Counted from the stretch's first letter, positions 23,357 through 33,705 are shown. The stretch is DNA of 64,000 nt from Notamacropus eugenii (GCF_028372415.1 NC_092872.1:394185853-394249852); one strand, 5' to 3'. Notes: generated by a model not told the origin, from the letters alone. A program made the numbers and translations.

Positions 23357-23420
<64 letters not shown>
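23357..23420. repeat. (TATC)n microsatellite
   Basis: About 15 uninterrupted ctat units, expanded within an old L1 3' end. Confidence 0.95.
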
Positions 23421-23643
23421 GTAGATAATATTTTATGGTCTTTTGTGGTCACCAGATTTGGAAACTAAGAATATATCACCTACTTGGAAGCAGTTAAAGA
23501 AAGTATAGCATATAAAAGTATTAGAATATCATTGTATCATAAGAAATATGAAATGTACAATTTCAGATAGAACTGCAAAGACCTTTATGAACTGATGCAT
23601 ATAAACATATAACAGAACTAAATATAGGTAGATAGATGGTTAG

Positions 23644-23666
23644 AGGGAGGGAGGGAAGGAAGGAAG

Positions 23667-23743
<77 letters not shown>
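23644..23743. repeat. (GA)n / (GGAA)n microsatellite
   Basis: ggga/ggaa units followed by a long pure ag run, inside the old L1 3' region. It generates a spurious Leu-Ser repeat frame on the minus strand. Confidence 0.95.
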
Positions 23744-23745
<2 letters not shown>

Positions 23746-25888
23746 ATATAAAGAAAAAAATCTTTGAAAGACTTTAGAATTCTGATCAGTACAGTGATAT
23801 ATCATCACTCCTCAAACAAAAAAAAACATTAAACACACCACTCATCTCCTGACAGAGACATGATTAAAAAGTACAAAGATACATATATTTGTGGGCATGG
23901 ATGAAGTTGGAGTTTGTTTTGATGGTTTATGTGGATGTGTATGAGGAATTTTATATTTTGCTCATGGAAGTGACAGAGTAATAAGAAAAAACAATCTGAA
24001 AATTTTAAAAGTAAAAAAAGAAAAGTTTACTTAGAAAAAGTTATTAGAAAATTTGTAGTGTATGAGTTAAAACAGTTCCTAAAGAAAATTAATCTTCATA
24101 GAACAAAAGGAATCACTGTGGAATTGGATCTCTGGGGAATAGGTTTCTAGTTTGAGGAGACAATTTTTTTAAATATATGATTTTTTTATTTTTCAGTTCT
24201 TAGCATGCAATTCCACAAGAATTTGAATTAAAAATTTTCTCTGCATCTCTTCCCACCCCCCACCCCAGGACAGGATGCATCCCATCCACTTCTTCCTCCA
24301 GTCTTTCCACCCTTCTATCATGTACGCTTCTTCCATCCTCCTTCCCCTCTGTTTTTCTGTAGGGCAAAATAGATTTCTATACTCCATTGCCTGTATAGTT
24401 TAATTTCCTGTTGCATGCTAAAACAATTTTTAACATTCATTCTTAAAGCTTTGAGTTCCATATTCTCTCCCTCCCTCCCTATATACCCTCACTGAGAAAA
24501 CAAGCAATTCAATATAGGTCATATACGTATAACAATGCAAAGAACTACCATAATATTTATGTTGTAAAAGACTAACTACATTTCCCTCTGTCCTATCTTT
24601 CCCTTCATTTATTCCATTCTGTCCCTTAACCTATCCTCCCAAAATAATGCTTGCTTCTGATTATCCCTTTCCCCAATTTGCTGTCCCTTCTATTATCTTC
24701 CCTCTCCTATCCCTTTCCCCCTTGCCTTCCTGCAGAGTAAAATAGATTTCAATATCCGATTGAGTGTGTGTTATTCCCTCCTTAAACAAAATCCCATGAG
24801 TGTAAGGCTCAATTATTTCCTTTTCCCCCTTTTCCCTCGATTGTAGCAGCTCTTTCTTTCTTCTTGTATGTGAAATGATTTGCTACATTCTAACTCTCCC
24901 TTTCTCTTACTCCTAGTACATTCCATTCAAGAGTAAATTTTATTTTTTAGGTATTCTCCCTTCATATTCAGCTCACCCTGTGCCGTCTGTCTACATACAC
25001 ACACACACACACATATTTAGATACACACATGTACATATACTCATCTACACACATGTAATATACACATACATAATAAACACCCATACTCACCTACATATAT
25101 ATTACCTCTAACTACACTAATACTGAAAAAGATCTCATAAGTTACAAATAACATCTTTCTAGGTAGGAATGTAAACAGTTCAATTGTAATGAGTTCCTTA
25201 AGGCTTCTCTTTCCTGTTTACCTTTTCATGTTTCTCTTGATTCTTATATTTGAAAGTCAAATTTTCTATTCAGCTCTGGTCTTTTTAGAAAGTATGCTTG
25301 GAAGTCCTCTATTTCACTGAGATTCCTTTTTTCCCCTGAAGTATTATACTCAGTTTTGCTGGGTAGGTGATTCTTGGTTTTAATCCTATCCCCTCTGACC
25401 TCTAGAATATCATATTCTAAGTCCTTCAATCTGTTAATGTAGAAGTTGTGAAAGCCTGTGTTATCCTGATTGCGTTTCCACAATACTTGAATTGTTTCTT
25501 TCTGGTTGCTTGTAATATTTTCTCCTTGACTTTAGAACTCTGGAATTTGACTACAATATTCCTAAGAATTTTCCTTTTGAGATCTCTTTCAGTGGGTGAT
25601 CAGTGAATTCTTTCCATTTCTATTTTACCCTCTAGTTCTAGAATATCAGGGAAGTTTTCCTTGATAATTTCTTGGAAGATAATGTCTAGGCTCTTTTTTT
25701 CTGATCATGGCTTTCAGGTAGATCAATAATTTTTAAATTATCTCTCCTGAATCTATTTTGCCAAGTCAGTTGTTTTTCCAATGAGATCTTTCACATTTTC
25801 GTCAATTTTTTCATTCTTTTGATTTTGTTTTATAATTTCTTGTTTTCTCAGAAAGTCATTAACTTCTACCTGCTCCATTCTAATTTTT

Positions 25889-25902
25889 AAAGAACTATTT
25901 TC
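25889..25902. repeat. Left target-site duplication of the IMPDH2 retrocopy
   Basis: aaagaactattttc, identical to 27,623-27,636. The intact HAL1 has this sequence only once at the equivalent ORF1 position (about 5606-5619), so the second copy was created by the insertion. Confidence 0.92.
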
Positions 25903-27622
25903 TTTTCTTTTTTTTTTTTGACCACTACATCCAGCTTTTTATTGAAAAACCTAGAGAGGGAGAGGTGAGAGGCAGTAAAAGCAAACAAGGCCACTTCTCA
26001 GAAGAGCCGCTTCTCATAACAATGGAGTCCATGGACACCTCCTTCCACCTGAGCAGATGATGTCCTCTTCTCAAATTTCAGCTCCCCTGAGTACATCATG
26101 GCTCTGACTTGTGTTAGAGTCTTGGCACCAATATCTTGGCAGGAGTGCTGGATGCCAGCAATCAAGTAGGGGACAAACTTGTGGATGGACATTTTGTCCT
26201 GCAAGGCCCCAGACACTCCCTGAGCCACTTTGATTTTGTCTGCTTCACTGAAGTAATGGTTCTGGCTACCCAGGTTCTTGTCCATGGTATCCAGAGAGCT
26301 CACCCCCCGGTATTTCTTTAGCCGGATCCCATCACAGAAGTACTCACCAGGGGCCTCTGTGGTGGCTGCCAACAGAGAGCCCATCATCACTGTGAAAGAT
26401 CCAAGGGCAAGAGCTTTGGCAATGTGGCCTCCATTTTGGATGCCACCATCTGCAATGACTGGGACACCAAAGCACAGTGTATATTCTGAAACCTTGTATA
26501 CAGCTTTTGCCTGAGGCCACCCACATGCCAGCACTTCCTGTGTGATGCAGATGGAGCCACTGCCCATTCCAACTCACAGAGCGTCCACTCCAGCTCAATG
26601 AGGTTTTTTGCCTGTGCAGCTGTCACCACATTGCCACTGATAACCTGAAGATTATTGTATTTCTCCTTGATGTACTTGACTATGTTAATTTGGAAAATGG
26701 AGTTTCCTTGGGAAGAGTCCAGCACGACCACATCAACACCAGCCTGGGCCAGCAAGTCAAGTCTATATTTGTCATCCTCATGGGTACCAATGGCTGCCCC
26801 ACACAAAAGTTGCTTCTTGGTGTCCTTGGATGCCAGGGGATAGTCTCGATTCTTCTTCAGGTCCGTGTGGGCAATGATGGCTACTAGATCATCATCCTCA
26901 TTTACAATGGGCAGCTTCCCTTTCTTGCTCCGTTGCAAGATTTCATTGGCTTCTTTTAGTGTGACTCCTGCAGGAGCCACCACGAGATTCTCTCAGCTGG
27001 TCATGATCTTGCCCAGAAAATGGTCATGTTCCTCCTCTTTGAGAAAGTCAAGAGGAGATGATGCCCACCAGGTGTCTGCACATCTTGCCATTGTCCATTA
27101 TTGGGATTCCACAGAAGCCATGCCTTGCCTTGCCTTCAAACATGTCTCTGACCTGATCTTTGGGGCTCAGGACCACAGGGTCAGTGATGAAGCCCTGCTC
27201 ATATTTCTTTACTTTGCCCACTTCATTGGCCTGGGTGCAGTTGTGATGGATAAAGCCAATGCCTCCCATCAGTGTCATGGCGATGGCCATCCTGGCCTCT
27301 ATGACCGTGTCCATAGAGGACACAGCAGGGTGGTCTTGAGGGTTATCCTCTTGGTCAGCACCGAGGTCAGGTCCACTTGGCCTGTGGTGAAGTCGATGTA
27401 GCCTGGGAGGATGAGGAAGTCATTGTACGTCAGCCCATCCTCACAATTGAAGAGCTGCTGCGCCATGAGCCCATTGTCTGGAATGTAACAAATGTCCCTG
27501 CTGATGAGATAGTCTGCCATGGAGGGGACAGGATGAGGAAGGGGAGGAGGAGGCTGGCTGGGCCAGGATACTGGGAGAGCCTCAAAGCACTGAGTGGGTT
27601 GGATGCTGCTCCCGCAGAGCTG
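25903..27622 (-). pseudogene. IMPDH2P: IMPDH2 processed pseudogene
   Basis: Intronless retrocopy of inosine-5'-monophosphate dehydrogenase 2, the cytosolic enzyme that converts IMP to XMP in guanine nucleotide synthesis. In mRNA order it has about 100 bp of 5' UTR (27,622-27,521), a start at 27,520 (MADYLIS), a CDS ending YEKRLF and stop at 25,998, a 3' UTR with AATAAA at complement 25,938-25,943, and a poly-A tail (plus-strand poly-T 25,903-25,919). The final F and the N-terminus fit IMPDH2 rather than IMPDH1. The catalytic-cysteine loop [15 protein letters not shown] and the IADGGIQ block are readable. Disablements: a frameshift near 27,310; a short in-frame loss near 27,220 after HHNCT; a frameshifting deletion near 27,055; an in-frame stop near 26,995; and a frameshift near 26,585. 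The remaining frames stay very similar to the parent protein, so the copy is fairly young. It cannot make the enzyme. Confidence 0.95.
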
Positions 27623-27636
27623 AAAGAACTATTTTC
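27623..27636. repeat. Right target-site duplication of the IMPDH2 retrocopy
   Basis: aaagaactattttc immediately upstream of the retrocopy 5' end. Beyond it the HAL1 ORF1 sequence resumes without loss. Confidence 0.92.
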
Positions 27637-28782
27637 ATGGGTGAGTTTTGAATTTCCTTTTCCATTTGGACAATTCTGCTTTTTAAAGCATTCTTCTCCT
27701 CACTGGTTTTTTGGACCTCTTTTGCCATTTGGGTTAGTCTATTTTTAAAGGTGTTATTTTCTTCAGCATTTTGGGGGATCTCCTTTAGCAAGCTGTTGAC
27801 TCACTTTTCATGATTTTCTTGCATTGCTCTCATTTCTCTTCTCAATTTTTCCTCAACCTAGCTCATTTGATTTTCAAAATCCTTTTTGAGCTCTTCCATG
27901 GCCTGAGACCACTGCATATTTTTTTTTGGAAGTTTTGGATATAGAAGCCTCTAATTTGATGTCTTCCTCTGATGGTGTGCTTTTTTCTTCTTCATTCTAA
28001 AAGATGGAAGAAATTCCTCTTCATCAAGAAAGAAACCTTCTATAGTCTTATTTTTCCCCTCTTTTGGGAATTTTCCCAGCCAGTTACTTGACTTTTAAGT
28101 ACTTTGTGAAGTGGAGGATATACTCTGGGGATCTCTAAGTTCTCAGTTTCTCCAAGGTGGCACAATCAAGGGAGAGGGGTTTACTCTTCACCTGGCCTAC
28201 ACTCTGGTCTGGAAGCAACCACAAGCACTCTTTTCTACCTAAGATTTGCAAGTAGGATTCCTACTCCAGAGCCTCCATCAGCTCCACCACACTAGTACTC
28301 CTCTTCACCCCAGGACCACCATTTAGGACTGAGCCCAGATGGGTCGTTCAACTACCCTAGGGTCTTTAGATGGAGCTCTCCAAAAATGGATGCTGCTGCT
28401 GCAGTGGCTGCCTCAGTCCTTAGGCCTGGGCTGGGGCTAGATTCTGCTCCCTTCTCATGCAGGTGAAAGAGTTTTCTCACTGAGCTTTCAAACTGTCTTT
28501 GGCATTTGTGGGTTGAGTAATCTGGGTTGCTGCCCATGATTCCATGCCCTGAAACTTGTTTCAGTCCTATCCATGCTGAGTAGCCCAGGTTGGGCTGTGC
28601 TCCACACCTAGCCCAGTGCGATAGACCCTTCCCATCATCCTTCCAGGGTGTCTAGGGCTGGAAATCTCTTTCACTCTGCCATTTTGTGGCTTCTGCTGCT
28701 CTAGTATTTGTTTAGAATCATTTTTTACAGGTATTTTACAAGATATGGGGAGAAAGCTAGAGCAAGTCTGTTTTTCTACTCT

Positions 28783-28791
28783 GTCATCTTG
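28783..28791 (-). promoter_or_regulatory. YY1-like motif at the HAL1 5' terminus
   Basis: Minus strand CAAGATGAC, about 14 bases from the 5' end of the second HAL1, preceded by C to give CCAAGATGAC. The same nonamer occupies the same place in the intact HAL1 (complement 6718-6726). It resembles the YY1 site that directs start-site choice in L1 promoters but has GAC in place of GGC. Function is inferred. Confidence 0.4.
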
Positions 28792-28816
28792 GCTTCGCCC
28801 CTATAGGACACAATTT

Positions 28817-29290
28817 GAATAAACATGAGGAAAGATAGGACAAAATTTCTCATTCTGGAATTGTACATAATATGAAAATGTTTGGAGAAAGCCCTTCAGT
28901 TTTTTTTTTTTAAGTTTGCTATTGTTAAACTACTTTTCTAGTGCCTATTATATGAAAATATCTTCATCTTGAGATATGAAAATTCCCTTGTTCCACTAGG
29001 ATAGTTGAGACAATACTATTTGCTCTATGTCCCAAAAGTATGTTTCTGGCATTAATGATTTATTGTGAAGCAGATAAACATGCCCTGAGAGATGTTAAAG
29101 TTAGTAATTTTCGTAGGACTATTTCTTCTTTCATTACCTGGCTGAATTAACAAGTCCATTTTGGGAAACAAACCAACCTACTCAAACAGACTCAGTGCTT
29201 TTCCCTATTGATAAGCTTGAGCCTTCTGGGAAAATCATGAGTATTTGATCTATAGTCAGAGAATCTGCTTTCAATTCTCAATCTGCTACT
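28817..29290. other. Intergenic sequence, nothing recognised
   Basis: Unique-looking AT-rich sequence. A poly-T run occurs at 28,899-28,910. Confidence 0.4.
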
Positions 29291-29590
29291 AATATCATGG
29301 AATAAAGGACACTGGCTTTGGAGTTACAGAATCTGTGTTCAAATATTTCTCATGGCACCTATTTATTATTTGTGTGACCTTGGGCAAATCATTTAAATTT
29401 CTTGAGATTTGTTTCTTTATGTCTAGATTGTGTCTGAAGTCTCTATCAGTTTTAAATCTATATTTTGATAATGATGATGGTGATGATGAAGATGATGATG
29501 ATATACTACCTATGTGATTGTGGGTAAATTACTTAATCTCCCTGAACCTCAGTTGCCTCATCTTTACAATTAAAGCTGATTAACAAAAAT
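29291..29590 (+). mobile_element. MIR-type SINE fragments (two, tandem)
   Basis: First copy: 'gacactggctttggagttac', 'gtgtgaccttgggcaaatca' (29,372-29,391), 'gtctgaagtctctatcag'. Second, partial copy at 29,505-29,580: 'tacctatgtgattgtgggta', 'cttaatctccctgaacctca', 'ttgcctcatctttacaatta'. A gatgat-rich tract (29,469-29,502) separates them. Confidence 0.55.
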
Positions 29591-29881
29591 TTTAAATTTG
29601 TCAATTTCTACCATGCTTCTCACCCTAAGGATCATGCAACTTTTCCATCTGTCTTGGAACTGAAACCTTCTGTATTTATTGTTTCTCTGTTATATTATGA
29701 GCTCATTGAAAACAAAGACCATGTTTGCTTTTCTATTTATATAACCAGCACTGAGTATAGTGCTTTTCATATAGTAAGCACTACATATTATATATGTATG
29801 TATGTGTGTGTCTGTGTGTAATTTTTTTTAATTGGTCATTCATTCATTCATTCATTCATTCATTTATTTCAAATGAGATTG

Positions 29882-30152
29882 AACTTTTGTTATTGTTGAA
29901 TCTTTTTTTCAGTTGTATCCCACTCTTCATGGTCCCATTTGGAGTTTTCTTGGAAGAAATACTAGAGTGGTTTACCATTCTCTTCTTTGGCTCATTTTGT
30001 AGATGAGGTAACTAAGGAAAACTGGGTTAAGTGACTTGCCCAGGGTCACATAACTACTAAGCATCTGAAGCTGAATTTGAATTCAAGAAGATAAGACTTC
30101 CTCACTCCAGGCCACGAACTCTTTCCACATAGCAGTCACCTAGGTGATAGGA
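29882..30152 (-). mobile_element. Marsupial tRNA-type SINE, near full length
   Basis: Minus-strand reading begins ctaggtgactgctatgtgga and continues through a box-B-like 'gaattcaaattcagc', 'gtgaccctgggcaagtcact', 'ttacctcatctacaaaatga' and 'aaccactctagtatttcttc', ending in '...gggatacaactgaaa'. The 3' part (plus-strand 'ccatttggagttttcttgga', 'gagtggtttaccattctctt') is characteristic of an abundant marsupial SINE family. A (cattcatt)n tract lies just outside the 3' end at 29,836-29,868. Confidence 0.72.
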
Positions 30153-30519
30153 GATTAAACAGGATGATCTGTAATGTATGTTGTCTCTCCACCACCCCCT
30201 GTAAATTATCTAATATCTCTTGCTTCAGTTATTTAGTTGATTCATTCATCTAGTAGATGAAGATAATTTTTAAGCAGAGCTAAAAGTATACTTTTATCAC
30301 AATAGCTTTTTCTAAACTCTAGTTGTAAAGAAATTTACTTCTTATTTATGATCCTACTTTCCTTCTGTCTGTTTCCTCTGGTTGAGTTGTCTGCTTGACA
30401 CTTTTGGGGGAGAACACAGAAGGAAATAATGGAAATTAGTTTTCATTTTTTTAAAAAAAGGACTACTAGGAGTTTCTGACACACTTTGCCATTATTTGAG
30501 CAACTGACACAATAATAAT

Positions 30520-30775
30520 AACAATAATAATTGTTGCACAATAATAATTAGGTGATATGGCAAATTACTAGGTGCCAGGCACTGTGCTATGGACTTTACA
30601 GTTATTATCTCATTTAATTCTCATAAAACATTAAAATATAGGTGCTATTTTTATTCCCATTTTATAGACAAGGAAAATGAAGTAAATAGAGGTTGAGTGA
30701 ATTGCCCAGTGTTATGTAGCTAGTAAGTTTCTGAGATTGTATTTGAAATCTTTTCTTCTTGGTTTCATGTCCAAT
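30520..30775 (-). mobile_element. MIR-type SINE, nearly full length
   Basis: Plus strand gives the complete antisense MIR order: 'aggtgccaggcactgtgcta', 'cagttattatctcatttaat', 'attcccattttatagacaag', 'ggttgagtgaattgcccagt', 'tagctagtaagtttctgaga', then 'gatt..atttgaaatc'. Well preserved compared with the other MIR copies here. Confidence 0.7.
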
Positions 30776-31185
30776 GTCTTATCATCTTCAAACCCATCTA
30801 GTTGTCTAAAATTGCTTAAATATTTTTGCATCAATCTATCCAGGTACAAAATGGAAATTCAATAACTTGATGACTGGCCATGTTGTAAGAGAATACTGAG
30901 GTTGTAAGAAGGTGCTAATATTAAAATAAACAAAAATAAGATACATTGCATAATATTACAAATAAAAGCTATATATTTGCCTCTAATTTCATCTATATCT
31001 ATAATGTAAACAATAACCAATAAATTGTTATATATCTTTATCTAATTATCTCTATATAAATATCTATATCTCCATCTCTATACCTGCGTATACTTAAATA
31101 TATCTATCTTTATCTATAGAGACAGAATTGTATCTATATATAGATATAGACTAGATATTGATAGCTGTGTCAATCCATTTACCTG
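30776..31185. other. Intergenic AT-rich sequence
   Basis: No gene or transposon recognised. From 31,010 to 31,160 there are many tatc/tata units resembling a decayed microsatellite. Confidence 0.4.
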
Positions 31186-31335
31186 AAAAAGAGAGAGAGG
31201 GAGAGAAAGAGACACATACACACAGAGAGACAGAGGGAGAGAGACAGAGGGAGAGAGAGAGACAGAGATAGAGACAGAGACAGAAACAGAAACAGAGAGA
31301 CAGAGAGACACAAAGAGAGAGACTGAGAGAGAATG
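31186..31335. repeat. (GA)n/(GACA)n purine microsatellite
   Basis: Compound gaga/gaca tract of about 150 bp; the reverse strand yields spurious Ser-Leu-Val frames. Confidence 0.92.
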
Positions 31336-31409
31336 AATATTACTTAACGATAATTTGAATTTCATAAGCAATTATCTGCAAGAAATTTTATCTAATACAG
31401 ATCAGCATC

Positions 31410-31935
31410 TGCTTTACTACCTCTGAATTTGCCATCAGCACTAAGATACATTAAATTACTTGCTCTGGATTGTTGGGGGACAGCTGTGGACCGGGGTCCC
31501 CCGTGAGGACCGTGAGACGCCTGAGGGTCCGAACCTGCCCCCTTGTGGGGTACTGGGATGGCCCTGGTAACAGGCTGGCTCCACCCACGGGGAGGCACTT
31601 GGGAGGAGCTCGCCCGCCCATGGGAGGTACGGGGGAGGAGACAGGGGATAATAAAAGGGGATGACCACGAGAGCTGGAGGTGAAGAAACGCAATAAAACT
31701 TGCTGGCTGCAACTCCTTTCGGGTGCTCTGCCTGTTTATTCCCCTTCCCCAACAGGGAGAGGGAATTCCCCTCCCCCAACCAGGAGAGGGGCCGGAGATG
31801 TCCGAAGACCGGGGATAGGTAAGTAGAAGGCGAAGGCCCGGGAGTCGCCCCGGGCACTGGATCACTGTTAGTAGTTGTCAGCAGCAGGACTTGAACACAA
31901 GTCTTCCTGATTCAAAGGTCTGAGGCATTATTAAT
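31410..31935 (-). mobile_element. MIR-type SINE interrupted by the solo LTR
   Basis: Joining 31,470 to 31,863 across the LTR and one TSD copy gives plus-strand 'acttgctctggatcactg' followed by 'ttagtagttgtcagcagcag' and 'gacttgaacacaagtcttcc'. These correspond in order to the antisense MIR blocks acttgcccagggtcac, agctagtaagtg and gatttgaacccaggtc. The continuity after removal defines the LTR boundaries exactly. Confidence 0.6.
31471..31856 (+). mobile_element. Solo LTR of an endogenous retrovirus, young-looking
   Basis: A 386-bp solo LTR with TG...CA ends (tgttggggga ... cgggca), flanked by the 6-bp duplication ctggat (31,465-31,470 and 31,857-31,862). A TATA-like ataataaaagg lies at 31,648-31,658 and a poly-A signal aataaa at 31,692-31,697, so the LTR reads on the plus strand. 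U5 is about 140 bp and contains aggtaagt at 31,817-31,824, a perfect splice-donor-like sequence. A 6-bp duplication is usual for class II (ERVK/betaretrovirus-like) elements; class assignment rests on that alone. There is no internal retroviral gene: this is the product of LTR-LTR recombination. About 20 CpGs survive in 386 bp in an AT-rich, CpG-poor neighbourhood, which suggests a recent insertion. Open frames across it are composition artefacts. Confidence 0.85.
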
Positions 31936-32060
31936 TTTACAAATGAGGACTGATCAAAGAGGTTAATTGACCTGTTTGTGATTACACAATTAAAGAGGTT
32001 TAGATTTGAACCTAAACCTCCTTCCTATCTTCCAAGCTAGAATTTTTATACTTTGTCACG
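31936..32060 (-). mobile_element. MIR-type SINE fragment
   Basis: 'tttacaaatgagga', 'gaggttaattgacctgtttg', 'gtgattacacaatt', 'tagatttgaacctaaacctc' follow the antisense MIR order. Confidence 0.45.
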
Positions 32061-32149
32061 CTGTCTCTTAATAATAAAACAAGGACACTTCAATGAACTT
32101 AAATGCTTACAAATGAGATGGGATGTTCTTGTTAAGGGAGATATAATTA

Positions 32150-32290
32150 ATTCATTCAAAACACTTCTTAAGTGATCCTTCTTTGTGCCAGTCACTGAGG
32201 GAAATGCAAAGATGATGAAGACATGGTCCTTGTTTTTACAGATTTATAATCAAGTAGCTGAGATTATGTGGGAACCCAAAATAATTGGAC
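32150..32290 (-). mobile_element. L2 3' end fragment
   Basis: 'attcattcaaaacacttctt', 'tttgtgccagtcactgaggg', 'aaatgcaaagatgatgaaga', 'catggtccttgtttttacag' match the antisense L2 3' end order (CATTTATT..., TGTGCCAGGCACTG, GATACAAAG, GTCCCTGCCC). Confidence 0.45.
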
Positions 32291-32544
32291 AACAAACATT
32301 TATAGCAAACTAACAAAATAAAAACTCTTTGCTGTGATGTGTGCTTGCAAAATTGTTATAAAAACAATTAGTCATTTGCTTTTCATCTTGGCAACTAGAA
32401 ACTGCAACATAATGTGATCTTCTGTCCTTAGATATCTCAAGTGTTTAAGGTCACAAATCTGAACATCAGTAATTATTATCCAGCATTTTAAAACACATGA
32501 TTTTGATATGAGGTCTAGGACATTGTCTGGAGGTTGCTAGCAAA

Positions 32545-32640
32545 TTCTTAATATATAATATATATATGTATATAATATATAATAATAACATAATATATGT
32601 AATTATATATAATATTAATATATAATATATAATTTCCCCC
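32545..32640. repeat. (TA)n-rich tract
   Basis: Imperfect tata/taata repeat of about 90 bp. Confidence 0.85.
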
Positions 32641-32717
32641 CCTTTTAGTATGATTTGTCTATTTTTCTTAAAAACAGCAGAAGAAAGAAATTTCTTTTAG
32701 TTTGAACTTAAAGTTTG

Positions 32718-32890
32718 AGCAGGCAGTGGGGTGTAGGGAAAGAGTGCTGAATTTAGAATCAGAGACCCTGGGTTTAAATACAGTTCCAGTTATATTCTAT
32801 TTCTACAAACCTGAAGAGTTTCCTCCTCACCTAGGTCATCTAGAACTCATCAATTTCTTCAAAACAGAACCCAAGCACCACCTTTCATAG
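32718..32890 (+). mobile_element. tRNA/MIR-type SINE fragment
   Basis: 'ggcagtggggtgtagggaaa', 'gaatttagaatcagagaccc', 'tgggtttaaatacagttcca' resemble the head and B-box region of marsupial tRNA SINEs (gtagtggaaagagc...tggagtcaga..cctgggttcaaat). The 3' part is unclear. Confidence 0.4.
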
Positions 32891-33027
32891 GAATCTTGTC
32901 AGTTACTAGTTATTATCTCTCCTCTCAAAAAAAAAAAATTATCTTGTATTTATTCTTGTGTTCGTATTCCCTATTTTTCCTGATAAAATTTAAATGTATT
33001 GAGTTTATTTTTTGTCTTTGAATTACC

Positions 33028-33170
33028 AAGACAATGCCTCACATATACTTTATAAATGCTTATTGATTGATGGAATGTGTGACCTTGGGCAAGTCATTTA
33101 ATAACTGTCAGTTATCTCACCTGTATAGTGAGGGAGTGAGTCCTTTTTCACTCTAAATCTATAACCCGCT
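33028..33170 (+). mobile_element. L2 3' end followed by a MIR-type fragment
   Basis: 33,028-33,075 ends 'cacatatactttataaatgc' then 'ttattgattgatgga', an L2-type terminus. 33,076-33,165 starts 'tgtgtgaccttgggcaagtc' and continues 'cagttatctcacctgtatag', a MIR 3' half. Confidence 0.45.
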
Positions 33171-33700
33171 GACGTTATTTTGCAGAACCTTCTGGGACTT
33201 TTCAAGGAGCTTTTCAATTGATAGTTGTTTTCACCAGCTGCGGAGTACATTTGGGCTCTGGCCAATAATATCTCCTCTACTCAGGAGACATCTCAATCTC
33301 ATCTCCCCTCAACCATGCAAGCATATGCACAAGGTTTAATAGATCAGTAACATATCAATGTTTCAACAAAGAACTGACTCAGAAAATTTAGCAAAGACTG
33401 AAATTCCTCAAATGTATCAATATTATAAAGATGAAACATCCAGTTGATTGGCTACATTTTACCTTATTTCAGAGCAAAACCTTAGAAAACTTTTACTTCA
33501 GGAGAGCCACTGGGAATCTGTCATTGAAGGTGCAAATTATTCTGGAAGCCTAAATAAAATCCAAACCTTCCCCTTTTCTAGGACATCACTATCCTGCCAA
33601 TAACTTAAGCTCCCCACCTAGTGTCATCTTCAATGCCTTACTTTCTCTCACTTACTGATATAAAAACTATTCCCAATTTCTGTGGATTCTACTGTCACAA
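33171..33700. other. Intergenic sequence, nothing recognised
   Basis: No motif-bearing frame and no repeat recognised. Confidence 0.4.
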
Positions 33701-33705
33701 TAAAA

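Larger units (their letters stand above)
20985..24015 (+). mobile_element. Old L1 LINE, internally deleted
   Basis: Plus-strand L1 in order: ORF1 C-terminal relic (to about 21,790, carrying a hAT MITE), inter-ORF region (about 21,800-22,690), a jump to the ORF2 C-terminus (22,730-23,350), then 3' UTR (23,440-24,010) interrupted by a (TATC)n and a (GA)n tract. Most of ORF2, including the endonuclease and catalytic reverse transcriptase, is missing. The 3' UTR shows 'gacagagacatgattaaaaa' and 'atatttgtgggcatgg', a marsupial L1 3' type different from that of the L1 at 7.5-9.7 kb. Confidence 0.62.
25240..28071 (-). pseudogene. HAL1 ORF1, disabled and split by the IMPDH2 retrocopy
   Basis: The N-terminal half lies at 27,637-28,071 and the C-terminal half at 25,240-25,888. 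The start codon has become ATT (complement 28,069-28,071), followed by codons matching PKRGKNKTIEGFF, equivalent to the intact copy's PRKGKRNKTIEGYF. The longest surviving C-terminal frame is 79 codons (25,244-25,483), with RIKTKNHLPSKTEY and LSEIEDFQAYFLKRPEL matching the ORF1 C-terminal domain. A frameshift lies near 25,483. The IMPDH2 insertion site corresponds to about residue 145 of the intact ORF1, inside the coiled coil. Confidence 0.75.
24167..28804 (-). mobile_element. Second full-length HAL1, split by an IMPDH2 retrocopy
   Basis: Minus-strand HAL1 with 5' UTR (28,804-28,072), ORF1 (28,071-25,240, excluding the insert) and 3' region (25,239-24,167). It shares the 3' architecture of the HAL1 at 3.95 kb ('caagcaattcaatatagg', 'ggactaactatatttccctc'-like block, 'ggaatgtaaac' near ORF1). 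Flanks 24,155-24,166 (aggagacaattt) and 28,805-28,816 (aggacacaattt) look like a 12-bp duplication with one mismatch. Without the 1.72-kb retrocopy and its 14-bp duplication the element is about 2.9 kb, close to the 2.8 kb of the intact copy. It is older: ORF1 has a lost start codon and frameshifts. Confidence 0.8.

Noticed and set aside
23357..23420. Regular tandem repeats resembling an array (CRISPR-like)
   Set aside because: Four-base units without spacers in a vertebrate genome; an ordinary microsatellite.
23563..23808. Leu-Ser repeat frame
   Set aside because: Translation of a (GA)n microsatellite.
26136..27748. Several plus-strand frames (61-178 codons) across the IMPDH2 region
   Set aside because: They are antisense shadows of a well-conserved coding retrocopy; some continue into HAL1 sequence.
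31392..31865. Minus-strand frames of 80-157 codons and a 64-codon plus-strand frame
   Set aside because: They lie across the GC-rich solo LTR, extend beyond both of its ends and have no viral or cellular motif.
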